A DNA stretch of 64,000 nt from assembly GCF_000524195.1 (NCBI RefSeq), contig NW_020170541.1, positions 84,296 to 148,295 of the forward strand, given 5' to 3'. Below are positions 52,780 to 63,780 of this stretch, one piece after another. How positions within the stretch are numbered: the stretch's first letter is position 1; each line of letters starts with the position of its first letter. Source of the DNA: Echinococcus granulosus. Taxonomy: Eukaryota > Platyhelminthes > Cestoda > Cyclophyllidea > Taeniidae. The notes under the pieces are model-generated. The model was not told the DNA's origin. It did no database searches and saw nothing but the letters and a program-made list of their open reading frames with translations. Made by a program: the position numbers and the translations under genes.

Positions 52780-54268
52780 CCTACTTTACAGTTAAGTATC
52801 TTTCAATAAGATGCCATGCAGTCGTTTTGAAAACCTGCGATGGCATCTTTTGCATCCTTTTTTCCTAGGCGTTCGTTTGTATTATGGCACAAGATTACAT
52901 TCATTACACAGTATTTAAAAAGAAGCTAGAGACTCAGATAGGCCGGGAAGGAATCGGGAACTTTTATAGCTTACCAAAGCTATGAACAAATATTACTGCA
53001 TTCACTAATTACAAAGAAATCTGAGGTATAAATAGGAGAGTCTTTGTTATTAAGTATCTTCTTTTACCAATTGTGGGAAGCCCAAATGCCTAGGAATTTA
53101 CTGCTTATATAGGCTTGTAATAACCGCAAAGTACCTCTGATTCTAACTTCGGTTCCTGTATATGAATTGCAGTATTTCTGTCTGCCTTCTTGATTTGTTT
53201 TATGCTGACATAAACAAGTTTTTTACGTATCCATTCAAAGAAGAATGAATAAACAACGATTTTGAACCAGAAGATGACCATCCATTCTCTAAAGGATTAT
53301 AGATAACCAGGTGGATCCGCGCAGGTTGCATGAAAAATATTTTTAAGCTGCTGGCAAATTGCACCAATATTTTCTTAGGCGATTTAAGGAATATAATTTC
53401 TACTATATCTGAGCGAGAACAGTACAGTACATGAAGTAGTGACCCATGTCCAGCCCCATCACTTCTTTTTCAGTGAATGAAACTCAAGTGATAACTATTC
53501 TCTAATCCTACCCATTTCATAACGTGAACCAATTTCGTCCGCTCATGCTGAAGAATGTCAAGGCAGCTTTTAATAGCGAGGCGTTACAACATGTATTTTG
53601 GTCATTTATTTCCACACTGGTAAAATGCCACGACATTTAGCTGGTATAAAGTATTAAGAATAGAACAGAAACAGACTTTTAGCAATAAAGCCGGAGTGGT
53701 AAGGTAAAACCTTACATTGATTACAGTGGAAAGTACTGTTTATGTTGATAGAACACTATTTTTGAAAACGGTCTTGCTTGGTAGCGAAGACATCTAATTC
53801 ACCTAATAAATTATGCACTTTTTCCTTGGCAAATTTTTAATTAAAGATAAAACATTATTTTTAGGATATACAAGTGAAACAGCTTACCCTGTAAACAACA
53901 GTTTTAAGCTAATCCTTTAAGGACTGAAAATGATTGTTTGAGCTCGTGGTTAGGGAAAGAAGAATTAGTTCTACTGTTTGCTTTATAATTATTTGTTTTG
54001 AATTCGCGATCTCCTAAAAACCATTAAATTATTCTTTGATAAATAAATTAATGTTTAGCTAACGAAACGTTCGGTAATTTGAATGTTGTTAAGTTGCAGG
54101 AAATATCCTAAATGAAATTATTTTATAACTAATGAAGAGGGCAGATCATTTAAATGGCATTACAAAATACTCTGCCATTAGAAACTGTAAAATTATGAAA
54201 AGCTCAAGTAGGTTTATTGGAAGGAAGAAAAGGAAAGGAAAACTATTACTTTATTGCTACTACTTTAG

Positions 54269-54405
54269 CTACTTTCATTGTAATAAGATTTGAATCAGAA
54301 GATATCTTGGAATGTGGCTTCAACATATTCGTTCTCGTCTGCACTTATTTGATTTGTACTGAAATAAAACTTAGTCATAATTTGATAATTTATAGAGGCG
54401 TTTGA
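54269..54405 (+). pseudogene. last exon of four-pass membrane protein, copy B fragment
   Basis: After TACTTTAG the frame reads TFIVIRFESEDILECGFNIF, then VLVCTYLICTEIKLSHN, parallel to SFLVMRLEPTAILECGFNMF in copy A. The stop of copy A is lost by an indel and the frame runs 13 codons further. The three preceding exons are absent, so this cannot make the same protein. Confidence 0.7.
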
Positions 54406-55463
54406 TTGCAAACCCCATTCTCACCCACCTACTCGCTTTCCACAGCAAGCTTAAAGTGCATTCGCATTCGGTTTCAAATCGCTTGTTAAAAAGGAAAGAA
54501 GAGTGTGGTTTTCTGCTCGTTACTTCTACCCCGAAAAAAAGTTTATTTCAAAATGTAACTTAATGAGTATATAATGACTGAGGCCTTGATGCTATTTAAG
54601 GCAAAAGAAATGGAGGTTTTTTTTGAAAAGATGGACTGAATATCTTCTAAACTCACTCGAAATTGAAGATGATGTGAATGCAAAACGTATAGTTATTTGC
54701 CATGTTTTTAGCTCAAATGGCGCTATAGACGTTACAATACTAATTGGCATTCCTTTTACTTTCAAAGGAATCTGCTTCTTGTTGAAATTTAATGCAAATT
54801 TCCTCATGTTTCACCATTAAGACCAGTTAACTTAAAACCATTGAATAAGTGTTGATATGTTAGTTGTTCTTCATCCAAATGGCAGGAAAATACAAAGCGC
54901 ATGCTCATAGATTTATTCATTTTTACAAAGTTTGTGCGTAAGGCGTATTTGCCGTAGTAGACTCTTAATGATTATGCTATCACATGTATAAATCCTGAGT
55001 CATTATAAATCGACATGAGGTTATAAATCATGAAATAAGCCTTTGGCTCCCAAAACTCTCTATGTCCCCTCTAGAGTAGTATGGAAGAGCTCTAGGAGGA
55101 TGCTAGCGCGGTCCGAAAGTAAAAATTCAACGTGTAAGAACTGAAGTACAAGCATTGATGAGCGTACCGTTAAATAAACATCAAAGAAACATACCCCCAA
55201 CAGCTCAACATTTATTCCAGCAAATCGTGGAGATTATACGTTCGTATTCGAAAGTAAACGAGATTGCACATGACTGAAGGTTGAAAAGTGAAAGAAAACT
55301 GTTATATGCGATGATTTTTCTCCAAAGCAGGCCGAATTTGGTAGAGTGGGCCTGTTACGTGTTACGTTAAATGTCAATATGATTCTGGCAAAATATTATC
55401 ATCAAGACAAACTTCCGTCTGGAAAAGGCAATGGTTCCCAAATGAACATGCATTAATGTTCAC

Positions 55464-55490
55464 GCTGTAGTGGCTTGAGCCTTTGCTGAA
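55464..55490 (+). mobile_element. 5' tip of TRIM LTR in copy B
   Basis: TGTAGTGGCTTGAGCCTTTG then CTGAAG matches the first bases of the family LTR. It stands at the position where copy A has its TRIM; the sequence afterwards does not follow the LTR. Confidence 0.55.
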
Positions 55491-56664
55491 GTGAGAGAGA
55501 TCAGGATAAGGCTCAGCAGATGAAGGATAAATAAATAGAGCGGATAATTCATTGACATAAGAGGAATGTAAAATCTTAGGTCAGTGTGAAATTAGATTTA
55601 AAAATCGTAAGGAAGACGTGACTGAGGGAGAGGGGAAAGAAAAAGATGATGACAAAGTAGATGGGAAAGAAATAAATAAATTCAGAGACTAAGTTAGGTG
55701 ATGAGAAGAAAGTAGCACCTGTGAAAGAGGGTATTTTCAAGACGGAAATTAAAGATTGTAATAATGGATGCGAGGAAGACACTTTGAAGATGCATTTCAT
55801 TTCACCGAGTCAATAGGTAGTGTTGAAGAGGCCGAGGTACTCAGCGTCTTGAAGGAGAGGATCAAGGTAAACGCAACCTTTTCCAGTTAGGCTCGTACCC
55901 AAGACTGAGAATATTAATATGGAAAAGCAAGAATAATCCTTTTTCCAGCATTGTTCTGGCAATCTACTTGTCTTGGTTTATTTTTGGGGGGACAATAATA
56001 AACTTAGTCGACGTATCACATGATGTCGCGAATCCCACCCCAACATTATTAATTGGTTGTCTTTACGTTTAGGTACTCCTACTTGATATACCTGTTATTA
56101 ATTTTTATTAGACCACTAACCTTTTCTTTTGCATGAATGCATTTGAGCTAAACGCTATTTGTATTTATTTCAGTGGATTCTGCTAACTGCTTGGAATTGC
56201 ACACAGATTTGTCAGTATTTTGCCATCGAGACCGATTAATTTAAAACTATGCAACAAATACTGATGTGCAGATAATCTTCTTTCTGAAGGGTGGTCGTAT
56301 GTAAAGTACGTGCTTAAAAATCACCCTTTTTTAAAAATACCAGTGCGTACTATGCTAATACCACAGTGAAGTCCGGCTGATTATGTGGACACATTTTGTG
56401 TAAGAAAGTTCCCTACCATGCAGATACTTTCATATCACATGTTTAAATGCTTCTTATTAAAATTTATCAAGAGGTTTTAAATTATGGAGCACGCTTTTGT
56501 TTCTGCAAACTCCCCAACGTCTTCCAGTCATAACAAAAAGGAAAATTCATCTTTAGTTTATGGAAGGAAACGTAAAATTCCCAACTCTATGATTCTATTT
56601 AATCTAAAAGAGATCTTTAGTCAAAGCAAATGGTATTCTATGCCATAAAATATCTCCATTCAAC

Positions 56665-56797
56665 AGTTCAATTCGTTTGGTGTGGGTATGACCACCCGAT
56701 AAAAGCGCAGTACTTGGGTCATTTATCTGATCATTTTCGCTTTGGTAAGTACATTTGCTCTTGCAAACGAGCCAACCAAGTAAGGGGCCTGCTGTGA
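56665..56797 (+). pseudogene. U-box/RING-like exon, copy B
   Basis: Frame reads QFVWCGYDHPIKAQYLGHLS, then DHFRFGKYICSCKRANQVRG and stop. The CGH of copy A is CGYDH here, and the upstream acceptor is a weak AACAG. Probably decayed. Confidence 0.35.
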
Positions 56798-57204
56798 GAC
56801 AGAAGAGCGCCACTTCAGTTGAGAGGATGGATATAACGTGAATATGTGAAGCGCTTTATAAAATCACCAAAATAAAGAGACCGATTACTCGAATGACTGG
56901 TTGTCAAAAGAGGCTCTTTTTCGAATTACCACTTTCCTACAGTCTCGTGTGCATATGCTAGTCATTATAGAGCAGTCGGTTGTCGCCCTTAAACTTCAAG
57001 ATTTCTAAAATCGCGTAATTTCAGTAGGAATGCATGCTGATACTTCCATCTAATCTATCATTTGCAGTGATTTTAAGATAGATTCTTACACAAAATATAT
57101 CTGCACTCTTTCATTTTAAAACTCAGATTAGTCTCAAATTTTCGTCAAAAGAATTTTTTCCTGGCAGAATAATATTTTAGGAACCTGTATTGTAAAAATC
57201 GATG

Positions 57205-57429
57205 TTAAATTCTACGTTTCTCGATTGTTGGCAGCCCATTCCATTTGGGTATAGAAATCATGCATTTTGTGTAAGTAGTAGTGCACAGGAGGTAAACAGC
57301 ACGCCACTCGGTGGTCAGAAGATAGCATTGTAGTTTACTTGCCGATTCTGCATGCCGTAAAGTGCCAAAAATTGGCATGAAAATGTTGTTGACATGATTT
57401 GCTATTTCCGACGTGCCATAAATCCCCAC
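57205..57429 (-). CDS. minus-strand conserved frame, uninterrupted in copy B
   Basis: GIYGTSEIANHVNNIFMPIF, then GTLRHAESASKLQCYLLTTE and WRAVYLLCTTTYTKC without a stop, aligned residue by residue with the broken frame in copy A. Differences such as Ile/Val and Ser/Ala keep the frame. No start, splice partner or known family was found. It may be one exon of a larger minus-strand gene. Confidence 0.3.
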   Translation of the reverse strand: MGIYGTSEIANHVNNIFMPIFGTLRHAESASKLQCYLLTTEWRAVYLLCTTTYTKCMISIPKWNGLPTIEKRRI

Positions 57430-57684
57430 TTCACAAGAACCTCCATGGAAGGCTCACTCTGCGGCTCTTAAAGCAGCAAATTAGTTAGCATTTAGGGATC
57501 GAGATCAAGTCTTCAAGATTTTTATTTCGGGAGTAGGTATAAGTCGGTCCAGTATGATATCTTTGTATAACGTGACCAACTTATAAACTACCGATGGTTT
57601 CGTTAAATGGAAGAATGGCAAGATAGCTAGCTGATGTGTTTTTTAAATCAATAGTGAAGCTAAACTTAAGCATACAATTTTTAG

Positions 57685-58038
57685 AAAGGCACCAAAATTA
57701 AATGCAGTGATATATTTGTGGTCATTGTTAGTGCTGAGCAAACTGGTGGTTGTTATATTTGTGCTGCTGAAAGTGTTGAAAGCTCAATCAACGTAGTTTC
57801 TCTTACTCGAGAATACGCAACGTCTCTACAAGAAAGGACACATAAAAAGTCAAATTTCAACTTTTATCCCACTAAAGGAGTTAAAAGCCACAATCAATCG
57901 GCCAGAATGAAAATGTGGATTGACTTGGAAGGGAAATATTGCGCCGTGATCGCTCTCGGTCAGTGCCTATTCAATTCAAAGCCGGTTTTATACGTTATAA
58001 TTTCAATAAAAAACAAAAGAATCAAATGCTATCAGTAA
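57685..58038 (+). CDS. orphan exon with C-terminal half of an Ig-like domain
   Basis: After an acceptor-like CAATTTTTAG the frame reads KGTKIKCSDIFVVIVSAEQT followed by GGCYICAAESVESSINVVSL, ending 118 codons later. The E-x-x-G-G-x-Y-x-C-A-A-E pattern is the F strand of an I-set Ig domain. The rest of the frame has no resemblance, and AATAAA lies at 58005-58010 just before its stop. No neighbouring Ig exon was found in this spacer, so it may be a relic or part of a gene with distant exons. Confidence 0.3.
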   Translation, partial: KGTKIKCSDIFVVIVSAEQTGGCYICAAESVESSINVVSLTREYATSLQERTHKKSNFNFYPTKGVKSHNQSARMKMWIDLEGKYCAVIALGQCLFNSKPVLYVIISIKNKRIKCYQ

Positions 58039-58129
58039 AGACAACACTTGCATTTCGAAATCGTATTTGTGATGTTCAATTGAATTGCTTAGAACTGAGT
58101 TTGTGATTTTTCCCGCAAATGTGACGGAA

Positions 58130-58318
58130 AGTTGCATCTTCCTGACTCTGTGTTTGATTACGAGGATGCTGAGGCCTTCGTAGATCCTACTTCCGCTCTG
58201 CATCATAAACTCCAAGGCGCGTCAGTATCCTCAGCTATTCTGTGCGTCAGCTATATATCCTCAGTCATACTAATATGACTTCTCACAATTTGGGAAAGGA
58301 CCCGGGGCTCTGCAATAT
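58130..58318 (-). mobile_element. degraded TRIM LTR
   Basis: On the plus strand ATATGACTTCTCACAATTTG, then GGAAAGGACCCGGGGCTCTG match the reversed LTR start seen at 24.7 and 11.8 kb. GGCGCGTCAGTATCCTCAG matches the reversed central box. Weakest of the listed copies. Confidence 0.4.
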
Positions 58319-58950
58319 ACCACATGGCCTTCGATAAAAAGGTAAGTTTACGGTCACAATTCTTCTAGCAAATAATGAAGACATTGTTAAGAAACGTTGT
58401 TTAAGTATGTGGGATGTGCAGCATATCTTGAAATGTCAAGTGCGACAAAAGTAGGAGAGTACCTCCAGAATATGAATGGCATGGCAAATCATAAACCAGT
58501 CATGATTCTACCAAAAGCAAAGTCTGATGACATTCGGGAGGATACTTGATTATCATTGTCTACAAAAGAATTAAAACCCAGTAAACCTCTTTTACTCCGG
58601 ATTTCTTAATAACTGGGTTTTAAAATCTGTATATCATAGAAAAAAAAATTGACCAAAGAGTATGTGAAATGGGAACCATTTTTCTACATTGAATTAGCTA
58701 AAAAGTGTAATAAAGTCACGTAATGGTACAAATTATTTAGAAAAATTAAAATACGGAAACACAGGTAGCTAAGATTAAACGCCATAACTAACATTGTAAC
58801 AGAAGAACTGAGTGATGTTTTCTAAGAAACGAAAAGGGAACTGTTAGAAAGTTTCCGCTTTGATTTGCATCTGTAAACACAATTTAGTCATTCTTTATCA
58901 ATTGCAGACTTTCTATCGCCTCTCATCATTACAGAGTCCTGCAAAGTCGC
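58319..58950. other. intergenic, nothing recognised
   Basis: AT-rich, without a recognised feature. Confidence 0.45.
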
Positions 58951-59230
58951 TGTAGTATCGACCCGAGACTTGCCTGAAGATGAAAGAAGTAGTAATGCCA
59001 GGGCTGAATGTGAATTATTGATGTCCAGAAGGGCTAAATGAACTACCATAGGCCGTGCTGCTTAACGGAAGTACAAAGTCGAAACAAACGGTAGAAGTTT
59101 TACGCAGCGTTCCTCTCTCCTGTTTGGCGTCGCCCTTGCCACCCCTATTTGTTTAACCATTCGCATCCACCATCGCATCGTAGTTGGTGCTGTGACAATG
59201 CCTCGTGTCACGCCTCCTTGCTTTTTTAGC
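58951..59230 (+). mobile_element. TRIM fragment: 5' LTR and start of internal part
   Basis: TGTAGTATCGACCCGAGACT start, TGAAGATGAAAGAAGTAGTA and GGCCGTGCTGCTTAACGG boxes. GCAGCGTTCCTCTC then CCACCATCGCATCG resembles GGCGTCGTTCC and CCACCATCAAAG after the 5' LTR of the 15.4 kb element. The 3' part is missing. Confidence 0.6.
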
Positions 59231-59895
59231 AAATAAGACTCGATTGGCAAATATTCCGCATTCCATCTATCTTATAGTATAAACAATTTTTTGCCCTTTT
59301 ATATTTAAATAATAATGGTGTATAACAACATGTATTTCGGAAATACATTTCCACAGTACTAAATTACCAGCATACCCAGTTGATATGATTTGATGAAAAT
59401 GTAATGGAAAAAAAGAGTTGTTGAATGTTTATATAAATGTGGAAAGATATAACATTAATGTGATTACTTTGGAAGGTAATGTTTGCGTCGGCGGTACACT
59501 ATTTCCTTTAAATTCTTTGATGGATAGCCAAGACGTCCAAAATATTTACGGAATTACATTATTTATTCTTGTTGAATTTTCAGTTTTTGAAAAAATAAAA
59601 TCTACTTATAGATTTTGGCAGCACCAAGCAACTATTAGATCTACCTCAACAACATAATCCTAAGGCAACATTTTTAGCCTATCCACAGTTTGGTTTTTAA
59701 ATCGTGTTATTTGAAAATTATTTAACCGACGCTTCATAGTAGCTACTTAAATTCGCAAAATTATGATGACAATGGAAACATCCGCTTTCATAATTTATCA
59801 TTTTTTGAATAAGAGACGGAGAAAGTTGCATGCTCAATTTATGTCAAGTTCTTGTACTTGAAGAAAAATTATGATTCGAGCTCTGCTGCTTCCTG

Positions 59896-60180
59896 ATTAG
59901 CCAAATATTGGACAACGTCGTTTCTGTCAGGCTCTAGCAAAGCCTTCTGGTTCTTTGGTAGTTGCGAAAGCTCAGTTTCCTTATAATATTTGCGATTACC
60001 TCGATGTGCATTAAGACCATATTTTAATTTTGCGTCCCACTGTAAAATTTTTGGTTTGCATTAGTACAAATATAAATTAAATGAAAATAAAACCTGTTGT
60101 CTTTTGTCTATGAAAAGTAGCACTGATTTACGGAGGTAAATTGAGCTAAGCTGCTGACGAAATATACTTTAAATTAGGCA
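59896..60180 (+). pseudogene. first two known exons of four-pass membrane protein, copy C
   Basis: Aligned to exon 1 of copy A the frame has two TAG codons, the acceptor TTTAG is CCTG and the donor GT is AT. Exon 2 (from about 60107) has TAA after LRR, its acceptor AG is TG, and its donor is GC. Exons 3 and 4 were not found. The gene copy is dead. Confidence 0.8.
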
Positions 60181-60477
60181 AGTTTGAAAGGTTCCTTGAT
60201 TTTCAAGTGACAAAACTAAGAATTGTTATACACTTTGAGTAGCAGTAACACCTTATCCAAGACGTAAAGTAATCGTTTAGGAAGATATTAAATGTTACTT
60301 GCTCTGAATTGCTGTTCATGAATTCAGGAGAATTAATAAGAAGGTTAATCAGAACCATAGACGCTGCAACAATTACACCGGTGCCTATTTCTATTTTTCA
60401 TGTATAATTAGCAGTGGCAAAACTGAGTAATGCTCCTTTGGGCATCATTGCTTACTAGCAGACACCAAACCTGTCGT

Positions 60478-60945
60478 TCTATGCCCTACAACATTGCTCC
60501 CTACCCAGCCTACTGCTCAATAGTGCAGTACTACGGCTTCTCTCGTCTTCAGGGAAGTCTCAAGGCGCCAAATTGGTAGCAGAGGTTAGCGAACCCGATC
60601 TCAAAAGACAAATACCCTGCAAAACATTAACGTGACGAAAGAAGGTCACATGCTACCGGTGGGACAATCTGTGATGGCTCCTAACAGAGGGTTTGCAAAT
60701 GACGTCTACCTTCGGCAACTACCCCATTTCCGTTTTCTGCAAGAATGCTATGAATAAGTGAAGTAGCAACAGCCGTGAGCCATCCGAAAAACTTCGTTAC
60801 CGAGCCGTCTACCCAGCCACATCGATCAGTGTTCTATTTGGTTAGTAGAGAAGTAGAGGAAATATTGTGTTAACTTAATTGACATATTCCCATAGGTACT
60901 GTAGGCAGCTTCGTAACGAAGTTTTTAAGACTTGCTGCTGATATG
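60478..60945. mobile_element. rearranged TRIM fragment with inverted halves
   Basis: 60478-60830 is minus-oriented: reversed LTR start (CTTCTCTCGTCTTCAGGGAA) followed by reversed internal 3' part ending TTCGTTACCGAGCCGTCTAC. 60838-60945 is plus-oriented internal sequence (TAGTAGAGAAGTAGAGG, GCAGCTTCGTAACGAAGTTT). The same CGTAACGAAG region thus occurs twice, head to head. Confidence 0.6.
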
Positions 60946-61284
60946 ATAATTATCCGCTATCAGGAAAGTGGCCATATCTAATGCACATGCTTCGTATAGC
61001 ATTCTTTTTGCAAGATTTGCGTGTACGGAGTTTTTCATTGCAGTAAATTTTTGAATGACTGTGTGGATGTACTTTACGTAGGACGGTATTCTACTGAGCA
61101 AGGAAATGCCCATCACATGAATAAATCCTGCTTCCTTATAATGTGTCGTGAGTTTGCAAATTGTTAAACACTCTTGTGGCTCCCCAAGATTTTCAAACTC
61201 CCCACACTTCTTCCAGAGCTGTATGGAAGACCCTGTTTAACCACCCTGCCGGAGATCTGGAAGGATGCTAGCATGTCCTGTTGG

Positions 61285-61918
61285 AAAAATGTACTGGAGA
61301 AGGAGGGATGCGCAGTTCTCGTACCATTGCATGATGTCATGCAATGAGGTTAACTCGGATGTCCATCCCTATTTGTAAAAGTACTGGCCTAAAAACGCAG
61401 TCATTTGGTAAAATACGGAGTGCAAAATACTTTGATGGGGCTAAGGTTTGGCGTCTACTCTTCCCTACAACATTGGCTTCGCATAAGTGCTGCACAACCG
61501 TGTATGTATCTGGGTTTTACTCAGCTAGTTGAGAAGTGGAAGAGGTATAGCGTGTTTACTTAATCGACATGCTTATGTAAATATCATACACAGCCTAGTG
61601 GTTGACTTGCCTAAATGATTAAAGTCAAGTGTTGCTCGCTTCTGTTGTTAATGGTACTTCTAATAAACACAGGGTCGAAACAGTTGATAGCACTTCCAAT
61701 CCTTCTATTATGATTGTCCCACCGGCTGCTGATGGTAAACTCTTGTCACTTGTCTTCTCTGACGCGGTAAGTAGTCACGATAGCATGAACAGAAGTGCAT
61801 TACTCGCTAACAGATGAGCTGAGGCCACTGGCATGGCCCGCAGACCATGATGCCATGTGGAAGTACAAACTGTGGCTACTCAAGTGCTCGTCTAATCGAA
61901 CGCAGAGCTAAGCAACGT
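61285..61918 (+). mobile_element. 3' part of TRIM element in segmental copy C
   Basis: Internal sequence from TACCATTGCATGATGTCATG on, then 3' LTR about 61745-61918 with GAGCTGAGGCCACTGGCATG and GCCCGCAGACCATGATGCC. It aligns with 47140-47860 in copy A, including the region right after the LTR. Confidence 0.75.
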
Positions 61919-63179
61919 CACCTTATCAATTATTCAAAGTTCAAATATGTAAGGTGGGAAATATGAAATGAATACAGATATATGGACAAAAAATGTGCAT
62001 ATAAATTTTTTGGGTCTTTTAATTTAGCTTCACTACAAATAGAGCAGACGGTGGTACTGCCATGAAAGGTGGGGCGATTTGAATGCTGAGTAAGATAATT
62101 GTTCTCGCAAACATATGCTGAGGAAAAGAACTGTTCAGTATTTAAAGTAGGGAATTCTGAGGAAAGTCAGTTCACTTTCGAATCTATTCCCAATGCCTAT
62201 AGTCTAGAGATGTCCCCATTTCAAACCACCCACTTTACAATAACAAAAATTCCCTCCATCCTTTTACAAAGGAAAAGTGAATCCCCATCCTCGTGATTTT
62301 GGTTAACCCAAATGAATTCTTTGGTCAAAGCCACTGGTAGTCTGTGTTGCGAAAGATAATTTATTTATTCAATCATTCATATCATCCTTTCGCTGGCAAT
62401 CGCACTGTCACCCCCAACTTCAACTCTACTTAAATCATGCCAGCTCTTCACTTGAATATGACAGCTTTCGGCATGGCATTTTGAAGGTAAAGGTCGGTCA
62501 CTTTTGTGATTAATGAAGCAAGGGGCCTTCCATCTCGAGGGTGAGTCAACAAATGCTGCAACAATTATAGTCCCGGCACTTGGCAGCTTTCCATTAGCTG
62601 TTAAAATCAGAAAAAGTTAATTAATTCCAGGAAAACTTAATTTTATTTCCATTTCTTTTTTATAGCCAAAACTTAAAGCAGCTAAATTTGGTGTGTCACG
62701 GAATCTCTTAGTGTTTTATCCACCAGCACAACAGTGCCTCAGCCTAGCCTACGTTAGTCCCATGTTAGCGTGTCTTTTCCGAATCAAGTAATTGACTGCT
62801 CTCTGAGAAAATGCAATATTATTTTTTTCTTCGTTCATGCCATAATGTAAAGCAAGAGCTAAAAACCCGATATATCACGGAGCCATTATGTAGGTGAAAA
62901 AAATGTTGGGTAGTTGACTTTCCAAAACCTTCAAAATTGATATTTTTAGCTCATAAAAGCTTGCAAGTCATGGGATTCTTATATAGGGTTTTCCTCATTA
63001 CCGAGCACAGTGTTTCTTTTAAATCGCACCATCTGTTATGATGCTTTATTTATAAAAATACCTGGAAACGAATTTTGCTTGTGAATGGAATTACATTGCA
63101 GTGGATGGAGGAAAAATTCTTTGTCGTGTTAGTCGACGGTTTGCATATGGTGAAGAGTGGAAGAATAAGGATGATGTTA

Positions 63180-63385
63180 TGGTGTCTTGAGACTTCTCTA
63201 AAGACGAAAACAGGCAAACAGGCATAACATTAGGATGGAATATGTATTGTGGAACAACAGTGGGGTTTGTGGCTATTTGCATGGCCTGGAGGTCAGGTTG
63301 CCTGACATAGATGCAAATATGGAGCCACTAACTGGCCAATACCTAATCCGAGAGGTGAAAACCATCACATATCACACTGTAAGTA
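63180..63385 (+). mobile_element. solo LTR of TRIM family in copy C
   Basis: GTCTTGAGACTTCTCTAAAG then ACGAAAACAGG start, GAATATGTATTGTGGAAC, GGCTATTTGCATGGCCTGG and AGGTTGCCTGAC boxes, and a CACATATCACA end. It has no counterpart at the matching place of copy A (about 48.9 kb), so it entered after the copies separated. Confidence 0.7.
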
Positions 63386-63624
63386 GTAATTTTTAAAATA
63401 CTACCGTTCAATTACTTTTTTAACCAAAAAAATTCCACAGGGCATAACTTCTTTTCTTTCCCATTTACAGCATTTGATTCGTGCTGCATTTCCGTTTATG
63501 CCGGAAAAGTGTAGGTGAAATTTAGAGCTTCTGAAAGTAGATTTCCAGAATAAACTGCACTTTATAGGATTTCCTATCAAGTTTTGTGTGAAATTAAAGA
63601 TGTGCTAATGACTGTTAGAATTCT

Positions 63625-63780
63625 ATGTAAAATTGAAGCAGGACATGCCAATTTTGTTTGACATGATTGTGATCACTTAATAAAAATGCAGCACTTGTGC
63701 TATTTAGTTCAGTGTTTCCGCTCTGGTAAGCACATTTGCTCTTACAAACGAGCCAACCACGTAAGGAATAATGCTGAATC
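63625..63780 (+). pseudogene. U-box/RING-like exon, copy C
   Basis: Frame aligned to copy A reads AGHANFV, stop, HDCDHLIKMQHL, then CFRSGKHICSYKRANHVRN. The in-frame TGA and the loss of the acceptor (GTAAAATTG in place of GTAGAATTG) mark it as dead. The GTAAGC donor-like site remains. Confidence 0.5.

Larger units (their letters stand above)
52780..57500. repeat. segmental duplication copy B
   Basis: Same order of landmarks as copy A, but shorter. About 1.3 kb corresponding to the first three membrane-protein exons is missing between 53.95 and 54.25 kb. The TRIM and the sequence after it are reduced to a 5' tip at 55464. Confidence 0.8.
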
